Assembly (NCBI RefSeq): GCF_009905375.1
Contig: NC_133648.1
Location: forward strand, 304,994,565-305,058,564
From: Apium graveolens
Lineage: Eukaryota; Streptophyta; Magnoliopsida; Apiales; Apiaceae
DNA: 64,000 nt
Direction: 5' to 3'
In this document: piece after piece, positions 36,686 to 47,029 of the stretch
Numbering within the stretch: the first letter of the stretch is position 1
Layout of the letters: each line of letters opens with the position of its first letter
Notes under the pieces: model-generated
Seen by the model: only the letters and a program-made list of their open reading frames with translations
Told to the model about the DNA's origin: nothing
Databases searched by the model: none
Translations under genes and position numbers: made by a program

Positions 36686-36772
36686 ATGGCCAGACTCCAG
36701 CAGACCCAGCGCAAGCGCGTGGGAAGCGCCCCGCGTCTTCCCGATGATGTTGTAGCTGCTATAGCTGCAGAG
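36686..36772 (+). other. Putative LTR-encoded first exon of the extra ORF
   Basis: After the leader CACACAACAACAGTTAGGAG an ATG opens 29 codons (MARLQQTQRKRVG...DVVAAIAAE) ending at GAG, followed by GTAGAC. If GT at 36773 is a donor and the TGTGTAG ending at 37266 is the acceptor, a 494-nt intron would remove the LTR end and the PBS. The exon would then join, in phase 0, to GCG CCT GAG ... and the frame of the ORF at 37291. The fused product would have 29 + 8 + 232 = 269 residues. The divergent minus-strand LTR has the same layout (17049-17132). Unspliced, the frame ends after 33 codons and would only be an upstream ORF. The donor is weak beyond GTAG; no transcript evidence is available here. 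Confidence 0.5.
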
Positions 36773-37082
36773 GTAGACCCATTGTAGTTCAAGTATTCTA
36801 CTTTTGAGAATCAAATTATGTATAATTATAACTTGTGGCAGATAATGGCAATTAACTGTAAATTATCAAGTAATCATTTTGGGTTGTAATAATTCTAAAT
36901 TGTGGATTCAAAGACTTGTACTTATTTCAATTTCATCTCTGAGACTATAACGGGTTGTGGTGTGTGTTAGTGTGGGGTCACAGCATGAGGTTATTTATTA
37001 TTAATTAAGTGAAGTGATATTGTGGAAAGAAAGACCGTGACAACCCGGATCCCCGACCCCGGATCTGGGGGTGTTACAGAAA

Positions 37083-37094
37083 TGGTATCAGAGC
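37083..37094 (+). promoter_or_regulatory. Primer binding site (tRNA-Met type)
   Basis: TGGTATCAGAGC, four bases after the LTR end, is complementary to the 3' end of plant initiator tRNA-Met and primes minus-strand cDNA synthesis. Confidence 0.95.
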
Positions 37095-37290
37095 TAAGCG
37101 TTATAAACCTCAGAGATGATGCGTCGATATAATAACAAACTCACAAAGATAATAAGAACTCTTGCCAAGTTCATGGTCGGACTACTTAAAGTAGTGCTGA
37201 CAGTTAAAACCCTTACGGGAACCCTTATAAGTATCATGATAGTAACTTAGCTCGTTTAATGTGTAGGCGCCTGAGATAGAGGACCCTGAG

Positions 37291-37989
37291 ATGTTCGAGC
37301 GTGAGCATGATGAGGCATTGCTAGATGTTGAGGATCAGGAGGAGGATGAGGAGGACCCCTCAGAGGAGCCTGAGACGGAGGTCATTGCTGTTTCAGATGA
37401 GGAGGACCCCTCAGAGGAGTCAGAGACAGAGGTTATTGTTATTCCAGATGAGGAGGACCCGGATGAGGTCCCAGTAGCTGAGGAGCGTGTTGGATCTATG
37501 GTAGTGTATGCTGGTATCCCTTTACCCACACTTCCGGTGGTCAGAGCCCCTACCCCTCCACCACTATCTTGGATTCCTGATGATGACAGCTCAGAGACCC
37601 ATACTTCCGAGCCTAGGCAGACCGAGGAGGCACCCTCAGCGGCTCCGGATTCACCACCTCTTGACCCTGCCCACAGGCAGTCTTCGTTAGCTCATGGATA
37701 TGTTCAGGATGTATTGAGGACCCGAGTGGCTGTTGCCGAGGGCCGACTAGATGAGGCCAGGAGGGAGTTGGATACAGAGAGGGCGGGTAGGCGTACCCGA
37801 GCTTATGAGACCAGGGCTTCTATACCCCGATCCTTGAGGAGGGAGCTTACGGGGATAGAGCTCACGTCCCGAGCGAGACTCAGATCTCTCCAGGGGGACA
37901 GGCATGGTAGGATCTCCAGGCGGCAGGCCGACTATATCTTCCGTCGTGCGATGGAAAGGGTTTGGGAGCTGACCCGCTCCGGTGTGTGA
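37291..37989 (+). CDS. Extra ORF upstream of gag, acidic repeat plus arginine-rich helix
   Basis: 232 codons from the first ATG; the frame is open from 37267, with a stop immediately before. Residues 19-65 hold two and a half copies of a 17-residue acidic repeat (DEEDPSEESETEVIVIP type). Residues about 75-130 are proline/serine-rich (PTLPVVRAPTPPPLSW). Residues about 135-232 are arginine/glutamate-rich and probably helical (VAEGRLDEARRELDTERAGR, RRQADYIFRRAMERVWEL). No known domain, zinc finger or membrane segment is visible. It sits between the PBS and gag, in a different reading frame from gag-pol. Charge segregation suggests a nucleic-acid or Gag partner, but that is only inference. It may begin with the LTR exon at 36686-36772 by splicing. 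Confidence 0.7.
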   Translation: MFEREHDEALLDVEDQEEDEEDPSEEPETEVIAVSDEEDPSEESETEVIVIPDEEDPDEVPVAEERVGSMVVYAGIPLPTLPVVRAPTPPPLSWIPDDDSSETHTSEPRQTEEAPSAAPDSPPLDPAHRQSSLAHGYVQDVLRTRVAVAEGRLDEARRELDTERAGRRTRAYETRASIPRSLRRELTGIELTSRARLRSLQGDRHGRISRRQADYIFRRAMERVWELTRSGV

Positions 37990-38401
37990 TTCAGGATTGA
38001 TGATGGAATAGTCTAGTTGTCTAGTTAGCCGAGGCCTTAGTAAGAGCCAATTTTCCGGGATAGTTGACTTGTATATAGCATCCCTTTTTCTGACTAGACA
38101 GATAGACTCTTGTGTATCACTTTTGGGATATATGACTGTAGCACTGTTGTACTTTTGACCAGATCAAACTATGTATTTCTCGCATTATGTATATATTTGT
38201 TTCCTTTCGGTTCAGTTCCATAGTGACGTGATCACTGTTTTATCATTATTATTACTGCACTTCGTATTAGAACTTTCTTAAAATAATAGAATTGCGATAT
38301 ACGTTCTCCCCATTATAAGAGCCGTGCAAGGCACAATGATGTATATGATTATGACCTAACGTCGAATTTTCCCAATAATTGTTTTTATTATTATCAGAAT
38401 C
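37990..38401 (+). other. Spacer between extra ORF and gag-pol
   Basis: 412 bp of AT-rich untranslated sequence. How ribosomes reach gag-pol is not evident. Splicing or a separate start would be needed, since two long ORFs precede each other on one genomic RNA. Confidence 0.5.
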
Positions 38402-41400
38402 ATGCCGCCAAGAAAGATTGGAACTAGGGCGAACCCTGGATCTGAGGACCAGGGAAGCCATAATCAGGACAATAGAAACCAAGAACACAGTGAAGAGGAA
38501 GATGAGGATTATGTGGAACAGGATGACTCCCTGTATGAAAAGGAAGAGGAAACATATGATGTTGAGGGATTTGAGATAGAGGCTGAAGAAGGAGAAACCG
38601 AGGTTGAGCAACTAGTACCAAACCCAGGCATGGATCCCATGAGCCAGTTCATGCAACTCCTAAGGCAGAATTTGGAACGTCAACCCAACCCACCCCCTCA
38701 AGGAAGTAACAATGCTGTGGCAAACTCTTTCAGGGCTTTTAAGTCCCTTAAGCCCCCTGAGTTCCACGGATCAGCCGACCCAGTTGAGGCAAGGGCATGG
38801 TTAAAGGAAATGGAGAAATCTTTTGAGATTTTGAGTACCGAGGAGGCACAGAAGACTGTATTTGCTACCTACCTTCTGAAAGGAGAAGCTAACTACTGGT
38901 GGGAGGCCAAGAAAAACATGGAGACAGATGCTATTATAACCTGGGAGAGATTTAGTCAGTTGTTTCTGGGAAAGTATTTCCTGAGGTTTATGGAAAGCCA
39001 GATGGAGCTCAAGTTCTTGGAGCTAAAGCAGAATAACTTGTCTGTAGCAGAGTACGAGGCGAAATTTACTGAGTTATCAAGGTTTGTGCCGAAGTTTGTG
39101 AGCACCAAGGAAAAGAAAGCTAGGAGGTTTCAGCAGGGACTGAAACCGTGGATTCAGAATAGGGTGGCAATCCTTGAGCTTACGGACTATGCCACTCTGG
39201 TGCAAAAGGCAACGATTGTAGAAGTTGGAAGTGAACAGATGCAGAAGGAAAGAGAGGAGAAAGGAATAAAGAGGAAAAGTATGAGCATGGGTGGAGGTTC
39301 CGCAGGAAGGAGCTTCCCAACTAGATTTAATCGAGGAGCAGTGTCCCTACCAGGAAGGAACACTGGGTTTAAGCGGCCAATGAGTGTGAGTGTGAGCCAG
39401 GGCGGCCAGAAGTCAAGAATGTCCTATTCCAACCAGTCTCGACCCCCATTGCCAGCCTGTAACATATGTGGAAGGAATCACACTGGGGAGTGTAAAGGAA
39501 GGCCAGTAACCTGTTTTAAGTGCGGTCGGGAAGGCCACTATTCAACTAAGTGCCCATCATCAATCCCTGCCGTCGTTCCAACCACCAATTGTCATCGGTG
39601 TGGACGCCCGGGTCATTGGAAGAAGGAATGCCCAATGAACAAACCAGCAGCTTCGGGAGCAAGCAGGGCTGCTTCTAATAAGCCACCTACTGCGAGGACT
39701 TTCAACATGACAGTCCAGGATGCTATGAAAGATTCAGATGTGATAGCAGGTACCCTTTCTCTAAATTCAGTCAGTGCAAATGTTTTATTTGATTCGGGAG
39801 CAACTAAATCTTTTATATCAAAGGACCTTGCGCGTAAGTTAAGACTTAAGGTTGAACCCTTGATAGAACCCTTACAAGTAGAAATAGCCAATCATGAAAT
39901 TATTCCTGTTAACCAGATTCACCCCGCCTGTGAGATAGGCATAGGGGAGCAATCTTTCAGTGTTGATCTGATTCCTTTTAAATTAGGGGAGTTTGATGTG
40001 ATTTTGGGAATGGACTGGCTATCTAGCAACGATGCTCAGATAGACTGTAAAGGGAAGAAAGTTAAGTTAAATATCCCCGGGAAGAAAGAAGTTATATTTA
40101 GAGGAAAGAGGCAGACGCAGAAATTTTTGACTATGGCCCAGGCCAAAAGGATGCTACGAAAAGGGAGTAAGGCTTACCTAGCCTATGTGGTGGACACGCA
40201 GAAGGAGGTGCCCAACTTACAAGATATTCCAGTAGTCAACGAATTTGAAGATGTATTCCCACAAGACCTTCCGGGATTACCACCCGATAGAGTGATTGAA
40301 TTTGCTATTGAGTTGGCCCCAGGGACGGCGCCAGTTTCAAAAGCACCTTACCGGTTAGCCCCGTTAGAAATGAAGGAATTAGTTATCCAATTGCAGGAAC
40401 TCTTGGATAAGGGTATGATAAGACCCAGTGTGTCTCCGTGGGGAGCACCAGTTTTATTTGTTAAGAAGAAAGATGGGAGCATGAGGCTGTGCATAGACTA
40501 TCGAGAGTTGAACAAGCTAACCATAAAGAACAGGTACCCATTGCCTAGAATAGACGATCTGTTCGACCAGCTAAAGGATGCTGTTTATTTTTCCAAGATT
40601 GACCTGAGAACTGGATATCACCAACTAAAGATTAAACCCGAAGATATTTCCAAGACAGCGTTCCGTACCAGGTATGGGCATTATGAGTTCTTGGTAATGT
40701 CCTTTGGATTAACCAACGCCCTAGCGGCTTTCATGGATTTAATGAATAGAGTATTTAAGAAGTACTTGGACAAGTGTGTGATAGTTTTTATCGATGATAT
40801 TTTGATCTACTCAAGGACTGAGGCTGAACATGCAGAGCATTTGAGGATAGCTCTAGGAATACTCAGAGAGGAGCAGTTATATGCCAAATTCTCGAAGTGT
40901 GAATTCTGGCGGAATGAAGTACAGTTTTTAGGACATGTGATCAATAAAGAAGGAGTATTGGTCGACCCCTCCAAGATAGAGGCGGTCTCAAATTGGGAAA
41001 GGCCAACCACACCCACGGAGGTAAGGAGTTTCATAGGATTGGCCGGCTACTATCGTAGATTTGTACAGGACTTTGCGAAGATCGCAGCCCCTTTGACACG
41101 ACTTACTCGTAAGACAGAGAAGTTTGAATGGACGGAGAAATGCGAGAACAGTTTTCAGGAATTAAAGAAAAGGTTGATAACGGCTCCGGTATTGGCATTG
41201 CCGGACGGAAAAGGAGATTTTGTGATATATAGTGACGCGTCGCACAAAGGATTAGGATGTGTGCTTATGCAGCACGGTAGAGTTATTGCGTATGCGTCGA
41301 GACAATTGAAGGAATACGAGGTTAGATATCCTACTCATGACCTTAAGCTCGCGGCAATAGTATTTGCTTTAAAAATTTGGAGGCACTACTTGTATGGAGA

Positions 41401-43111
41401 GAAGTGCGAGATTTTCACAGACCATAAGAGCCTCAAGTACATATTTACGCAGAAAGAGCTCAACATGCGCCAGAGGAGATGGTTAGAACTAATCAAGGAC
41501 TATGATTGTGAGATTCTCTATCATCCAGGGAAAGCCAATGTGGTGGCTGATGCCCTTAGTAGAAAGGAAAGACTCAGAATGATAACGACTTCGGAAGAGT
41601 TGATAAGGGATTTTGAGAGAATGGAAATAGAAGTAAAGGTAACCGGAACCGGAACTGAAAAGCTTTTTGAGATCTCAATGCAGCCAGAGTTATTGGAAAA
41701 GATCAGATTGTGCCAGGAGAAAATAATGAATGAAGGCAGAGAGTCAATGACTGGAGAGGAGATCCATACTGAAAAAGATGATAAGGGGATAATGAGGTAC
41801 TCCTACCGAATTTGGGTTCCGAATGTTCAAGAACTTAAAGATGAGATTTTGGATGAAAGCCATAGTTCAAGGTATTCCATTCACCCGGGAAGTACCAAGA
41901 TGTATAGGGATTTGAAGGAATATTACTGGTGGCCCAACATGAAGAGGGACGTAGCAGAATGGGTAAACAAGTGTTTGACTTGCCAAAGAGTAAAGGCAGA
42001 GCACCAGAGACCCAGTGGACTTTTGCGACCCCTGGAGATTCCCGAATGGAAATGGGAACAGATAGCGATGGATTTTGTTGTAGGCTTGCCAAGGACGAAA
42101 GCCAATCACGACGCCATTTGGGTAATTATAGACCGACTGACAAAGTCAGCTCATTTCATTCCTATCAATGAGAGATACACAGTCGATAGACTGGTGGACA
42201 TTTACCTTAAGGAAATAGTGACACGACATGGAGTCCCAGCATCCATTGTCTCAGACCGAGACCCTAGGTTCAACTCCAGATTTTGGAGGAGCTTTCAGGA
42301 GTGTGCGGGGACCAAGTTAAATATGAGTACCGCGTACCATCCCCAAACGGATGGACAGAGTGAAAGGACCATCCAGACACTAGAGGATATGTTGAGAGTC
42401 TGTGCAATAGACCTTAAAGGAAGTTGGGATGATCACTTGCCGTTGATCGAGTTTTCTTATAACAATAGCTTTCATGCTAGCATCGTAATGCCGCCTTATG
42501 AGGCCCTGTATGGAAGAAGGTGTCGATCTCCCTTATACTGGGATGAAGTAGGAGAGCGGAAGATGCTCGGACCCGAAGTGGTCCAAAGGACCAAAGATAT
42601 AGTGGATCTTATCAGAGGGCGACTTGTAGCAGCCCAAGACAGACAAAAGAAATATGCAGACCTAGCCCGAAAGGACAAGGAATATGAAGTAGGGGACTTA
42701 GTACTGTTGAAAGTATCCCCTTGGAAGGGATTAATGAGGTTCGGAAAGAAAGGAAAACTAAGCCCAAGATACATTGGACCTTTTGAGATATTAAGACGGA
42801 TTGGAAAGTTAGCTTACGAGCTAGCCCTACCCCCTAATTTGCAACAAGTTCATAATGTGTTCCACGTGTCAATGCTAAGGAGGTATCATCGGGATGCCAG
42901 ACACATAGTGGAGTACGAGCAGGTGGATATGCAGCCAGATCTAACTTACGTGGAGAAGCCAGTAAGGATTATGGATAAGAAGGAGCAGGTGCTTCGGAAC
43001 AAAGTGATCAAGCTAGTCAGAGTACTATGGCAGAATCATAATGTGGAAGAATCAACTTGGGAACTAGAGAGCACAATGCTAGAAAAGTACCCCCATTTGT
43101 TTTCTGTTTGA
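38402..43111 (+). CDS. gag-pol: Tekay-type Gag-Pol polyprotein, uninterrupted
   Basis: 1569 residues in one frame. Residues about 115-240: Gag capsid domain (ANYWWEAKK). About 353-405: three zinc knuckles, [26 protein letters not shown] and [14 protein letters not shown]. Around 464: protease active site [11 protein letters not shown]. About 640-830: RT, with [20 protein letters not shown] and the catalytic [10 protein letters not shown]. About 925-1060: RNase H, with [10 protein letters not shown] and [10 protein letters not shown]. About 1150-1195: integrase zinc finger (HHCC). Integrase core has catalytic D in MDFVVGLP, D in SDRDPRF and E in QSERTIQT (about 1223, 1284, 1320). [14 protein letters not shown] follows, and a chromodomain-like end [19 protein letters not shown]. 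It makes particles, cDNA and inserts it. One oddity: RT has NALAAF where NAPAAF is usual. Confidence 0.97.
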   Translation: MPPRKIGTRANPGSEDQGSHNQDNRNQEHSEEEDEDYVEQDDSLYEKEEETYDVEGFEIEAEEGETEVEQLVPNPGMDPMSQFMQLLRQNLERQPNPPPQGSNNAVANSFRAFKSLKPPEFHGSADPVEARAWLKEMEKSFEILSTEEAQKTVFATYLLKGEANYWWEAKKNMETDAIITWERFSQLFLGKYFLRFMESQMELKFLELKQNNLSVAEYEAKFTELSRFVPKFVSTKEKKARRFQQGLKPWIQNRVAILELTDYATLVQKATIVEVGSEQMQKEREEKGIKRKSMSMGGGSAGRSFPTRFNRGAVSLPGRNTGFKRPMSVSVSQGGQKSRMSYSNQSRPPLPACNICGRNHTGECKGRPVTCFKCGREGHYSTKCPSSIPAVVPTTNCHRCGRPGHWKKECPMNKPAASGASRAASNKPPTARTFNMTVQDAMKDSDVIAGTLSLNSVSANVLFDSGATKSFISKDLARKLRLKVEPLIEPLQVEIANHEIIPVNQIHPACEIGIGEQSFSVDLIPFKLGEFDVILGMDWLSSNDAQIDCKGKKVKLNIPGKKEVIFRGKRQTQKFLTMAQAKRMLRKGSKAYLAYVVDTQKEVPNLQDIPVVNEFEDVFPQDLPGLPPDRVIEFAIELAPGTAPVSKAPYRLAPLEMKELVIQLQELLDKGMIRPSVSPWGAPVLFVKKKDGSMRLCIDYRELNKLTIKNRYPLPRIDDLFDQLKDAVYFSKIDLRTGYHQLKIKPEDISKTAFRTRYGHYEFLVMSFGLTNALAAFMDLMNRVFKKYLDKCVIVFIDDILIYSRTEAEHAEHLRIALGILREEQLYAKFSKCEFWRNEVQFLGHVINKEGVLVDPSKIEAVSNWERPTTPTEVRSFIGLAGYYRRFVQDFAKIAAPLTRLTRKTEKFEWTEKCENSFQELKKRLITAPVLALPDGKGDFVIYSDASHKGLGCVLMQHGRVIAYASRQLKEYEVRYPTHDLKLAAIVFALKIWRHYLYGEKCEIFTDHKSLKYIFTQKELNMRQRRWLELIKDYDCEILYHPGKANVVADALSRKERLRMITTSEELIRDFERMEIEVKVTGTGTEKLFEISMQPELLEKIRLCQEKIMNEGRESMTGEEIHTEKDDKGIMRYSYRIWVPNVQELKDEILDESHSSRYSIHPGSTKMYRDLKEYYWWPNMKRDVAEWVNKCLTCQRVKAEHQRPSGLLRPLEIPEWKWEQIAMDFVVGLPRTKANHDAIWVIIDRLTKSAHFIPINERYTVDRLVDIYLKEIVTRHGVPASIVSDRDPRFNSRFWRSFQECAGTKLNMSTAYHPQTDGQSERTIQTLEDMLRVCAIDLKGSWDDHLPLIEFSYNNSFHASIVMPPYEALYGRRCRSPLYWDEVGERKMLGPEVVQRTKDIVDLIRGRLVAAQDRQKKYADLARKDKEYEVGDLVLLKVSPWKGLMRFGKKGKLSPRYIGPFEILRRIGKLAYELALPPNLQQVHNVFHVSMLRRYHRDARHIVEYEQVDMQPDLTYVEKPVRIMDKKEQVLRNKVIKLVRVLWQNHNVEESTWELESTMLEKYPHLFSV

Positions 43112-43131
43112 TTCCGGGACGGAATCCTTTT

Positions 43132-43143
43132 AAGGAGGGGAGA
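43132..43143 (+). promoter_or_regulatory. Polypurine tract
   Basis: AAGGAGGGGAGA directly before the 3' LTR; it primes plus-strand cDNA synthesis. The equivalent tract is seen next to the old minus-strand LTR at 23091-23103. Confidence 0.92.
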
Positions 43144-43144
43144 C

Positions 43145-46100
43145 TGTAATAACCCCAAAATTTTTCAACTTTTTGTAACCCTTGTGAATAGTGTTTTAGC
43201 TGAATGAGAAAACTTTTCACGCCACACTATGTAGGGGTTCTGTTATGGATATTCTGGGATATTATTAGTACTCTATGAAGTATATAAGTATATGTAAAGA
43301 TCGTCAGAATCCAATTCCGAACACTTTGGTTTTTCCCGGAAATCCACAAGATACGGAGAGAATTGAGTATAAGGTAACAGGATAAAAAGGATTTAAATTA
43401 AAGGATTATAATAGAGGATCATAAAAAGGAATATAATGTATTGAGAAAGGTTAAGGGAACCTAAGTAATAAGATCCCGGGTATGATCCTTCAAACGATAA
43501 ACGAGAACGAAAGTTAAGCAAACCGTATAACAGATCAGTGGTCATTAGGCAAATGATTAGGAAGTTAATCAAAGGGATTAGTGGGAAGGATGTCATCCAA
43601 CCAATAGAAAGAGGACAAGGAAGGGAGGATGACATCATGAGGATGACATAAGCATGACATGGGAAGGAAGGAGGTGTGGTAGCTTTGTAACCACACAATT
43701 TCAAGGGCAAGAAAGTAATTGACTAAATCAAATACAAAACAAGTCAACCAAGCCAAGTAAAAATCATTCTCATCAAAAATCAAAAGCAACCAAGGCATGA
43801 GTTCTTCATTTGCTCTCGGCTTTTAGCTTTTTTAAAGGCATAGAATTTCAAAACTCAAGATCCAAGCCTCCTAAATTGGTAAGATAATTCCCTAATCATC
43901 TTCATGCTTAGTTAGGACTATATCATGAGTTTAAGCCATTAATTATTTCTCAATCTTCTTCATTTAATCAAAGAAGAAGACAATGAATAGTGTTTTCAAG
44001 TTTTTTAACTTGAACTTTTCTTGGTTTTCTTGAAGATCCAAGCATTCTTAAGACTTCTCCAAGCTTCTTAAGGCTTCCTAGCTCCACCCACCACTTCAAG
44101 GAAGGTATACCATCTCCAAACCCTAGATTCCTATATATTATAAGATGATTTTGATTAGTGGGTTGATATTGTAGCTTGTTGTTATGATTTAGAGTTTGGG
44201 ATTTGGAATGGTAGTGAAATGGAATGGTAATTGTTGTGGTTTTGATTTAAAGGAACTTAAGTATGATTAAAGTTAAGTTTAAGCATAAGTATGAATGATT
44301 AAATTGAATTTGTTGGGGTTTTTATGATGTGATAAGGATGGATGTTGGTTGTATGTTGGATTGAGGTTGGTTTGTGGTTGGTTTTGTATGGTTTAAAAAT
44401 TTGGAAATCGCGTAAACATAGCCGTCGTAACGTCCGATTTTCTTTGGACTGTTTTTGTGCATAGCATTAGGACCCGAGAACCCCCTGCTAGATTATGACC
44501 ACTGCCATGATTAGATAGCTCATGTTACGAGCTTCGTTTTGATATGTAGTTCGTTCGATTCCGATGCACGGTTTAGGAGAAACGACCGTTTCAAGTAACG
44601 GCGTTTCGCGAACGAAACTTTTTCCCTCGCCTTACTTTGAAATGTAGGTTAAAGACCAAAAAGGGTAATTAATGTATGAAACATTTATGGTAAGTGTGTT
44701 AGGCAGTTGGTAAGACATTCGCGAAGGAATCGCTTTAAAACTCGTAAAGGTTAAATTATTAAAAATGGTGGAGCCGAGGGTACCCGAGTGACTTAAGCGA
44801 ATCGGTGAGCGCAAAACAAGCGTTAGAATCTAAGTTAGTTAAAGTATAGATTTACAAGTGACTTTGGTTTAATTCCAACTTACTTGTTGTTTATAGGTTA
44901 TCAGACTCGTCCCGAGCCTTTCTCACCCCCAAGTCGCTCAGGCAAGTATTCTATCCGTTATACTGTTGTTGTGATGAATACACTTGTATATGCATTATCT
45001 TGCGATAGATGCATGTTGGTTATTTAGCAAATTCTTGCGATATATTGTAGCATGTGATATGGTATATATGCATGCCTGTTTCATATTCTTGAAATATATA
45101 TCTGTTGGTTCAGTTGATAATACCTATGCTAGAGGATAGCGGTATCTTGCATATACCCTTAGTATAGGGACCCAAAGGTGAAAATATTTTCTAAAACCGG
45201 GAGTCGAGGATCCCGAGTAGATTTTGTATATATATGGATATGGATATATATATATATATTTATATATATATGGTTATAGTTTTCCAAACTATTAATCGAA
45301 TAAGGTTTATTCAATAACTTTAAACTTTATTATTTATTGAATATTATTTGAATATTCATTCGAGGGCTTATGACTCTTTTATATTATTTATTGAATATTA
45401 TTTGAATATTCATTCGAGGGCTTATGACTCTTTTATATTATTTATTGAATATTATTTGAATATTCATTCGAGGGCTTATGACTCTTTTATATTATTAGTG
45501 AATATTATTGAATATTCATTTGAGGATCTATGACTCCGATTAATTGCTGAAATATATTCTTTATTTTATTAAAGAATAAGGTGTTAATAATCAAACTTAT
45601 TTTCGATTATTCAAATAAAGATAATACTTTCATATAAGTATATCTTTGGTTATTTAATATTCGTTTCAAGTATTAATTTTAATACTTCTACTTCAATTAT
45701 TTTTATAAAGATTATTCTTTATGGGAATATTATTTAAATAATAATATTCAGTCATTTTCTAAATATTCTGGGGACTGATTTACTTCATTAAATCAGCTTT
45801 ACTCCAAACACTCTATAAAGTGTTTTCGAGTCTTCAAAATGATTTTTAAAAGTTAGAGCGGATCCCAAAACTCAATTTTATATTTAAGATCTTCCTTTTT
45901 AAGGGGATTTAAATACTCGCTTAAAACCTGAGGGATCCAGCTCTGTGGTGTATTTTATATTCGCAACAAGGTTGCAGTTTTGGTAAATGAATTGATTACT
46001 TACCCAACGTTCGGGAAGTAAGTCCCTCTATTGAGTCGGCATAAGCAACATGGGCTCAGTGGGCATCCATGATAGTGTAAGTGGCTCAGTGGGAGTCCAT

Positions 46101-47029
46101 CAAATGTCCATCTACTAGTAGAAAAGGTTACTAATGGGTATCTTTGCCTGATCAGCAAGATATCTGGTTTATGCCAAAGGTTTTCTTTTCCTTCCAAATT
46201 CATTGGATATTGCAACTCTGTTCATACTTTACATAACAGAGGTTCCAGGAAATGTTTTAGAGATATATATATGTGGATATATATATCGGGACTAAATAAA
46301 GTATCTCATAACTTTTTCATTCAATAATATTTCAAAGATTGAATCTATTCAAGTCTTAACTTGTGGTCTCATCTATGGGATGTTTTTTTTAAACTTATAA
46401 TACTTTGAACGGTGGTAGTTCAAGTAGCTTTATAAATGATATAAGTGTGGTGAAGTATTGGTAACTTCATTCCTTGTTTTTATTTATATCTAGTAAGTAA
46501 TTATCTTGCATACGATAAAGATTCTAGTGAGTATCCATTTAGATACTTATATTATTGTTATCTCTATGTATTATCTTGCGAGCTGTAAGGCTCACTCTTG
46601 CTTTATTTCTTCATCACACAACAACAGTTAGGAGAGATGGCCAGACTCCAGCAGACCCAGCGCAAGCGCGTGGGAAGCGCCCCGCGTCTTCCCGATGATG
46701 TTGTAGCTGCTATAGCTGCAGAGGTAGACCCATTGTAGTTCAGGTATTCTACTTTTGAGAATCAAATTATGTATAATTATAACTTGTGGCAGATAATGGC
46801 AATTAACTGTAAATTATCAAGTAATCATTTTGGGTTGTAATAATTCTAAATTGTGGATTCAAAGACTTGTACTTATTTCAATTTCATCTCTGAGACTATA
46901 ACGGGTTGTGGTGTGTGTTAGTGTGGGGTCACAGCATGAGGTTATTTATTATTAATTAAGTGAAGTGATATTGTGGAAAGAAAGACCGTGACAACCCGGA
47001 TCCCCGACCCCGGATCTGGGGGTGTTACA
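43145..47029 (+). repeat. 3' LTR of the young Tekay element
   Basis: 3885 bp, about 99.5 percent identical to the 5' LTR by eye. The 54-bp repeat is at 45335-45536 and the putative exon at 46637-46723 is unchanged. The only indel seen is an extra TA within GGTATATATGCATG near 45061-45070. Confidence 0.95.

Larger units (their letters stand above)
33196..37078 (+). repeat. 5' LTR of the young Tekay element
   Basis: 3883 bp with TG...CA ends. It supplies the promoter and should contain U3, R and U5, but I could not fix the transcription start. Near its end it holds the putative exon 36686-36772. It also carries a 54-bp tandem repeat and CTCAGTGGGNGTCCAT repeated at about 36097-36150. Confidence 0.95.
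33196..47029 (+). mobile_element. Full-length young Tekay-type Ty3/gypsy retrotransposon
   Basis: A 13.83-kb element with perfect TSD GACGC (33191-33195, 47030-47034). LTRs of 3883 and 3885 bp begin TGTAATAACC and end GTGTTACA. A PBS TGGTATCAGAGC (initiator tRNA-Met type) lies four bases after the 5' LTR, and a PPT AAGGAGGGGAGA abuts the 3' LTR. Inside are an extra ORF and an uninterrupted 1569-codon gag-pol in the Gag-PR-RT-RH-IN order, with a chromodomain-like end. By eye I counted about 19 substitutions and one 2-bp indel between the LTRs, near 0.5 percent divergence, so insertion is recent. Long LTRs and the chromodomain fit the Tekay (del) clade. Confidence 0.96.

Noticed and set aside
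37335..37529. 64-codon minus-strand Ser/Gly-rich frame
   Set aside because: Shadow of the acidic GAGGAC repeats of the extra ORF.
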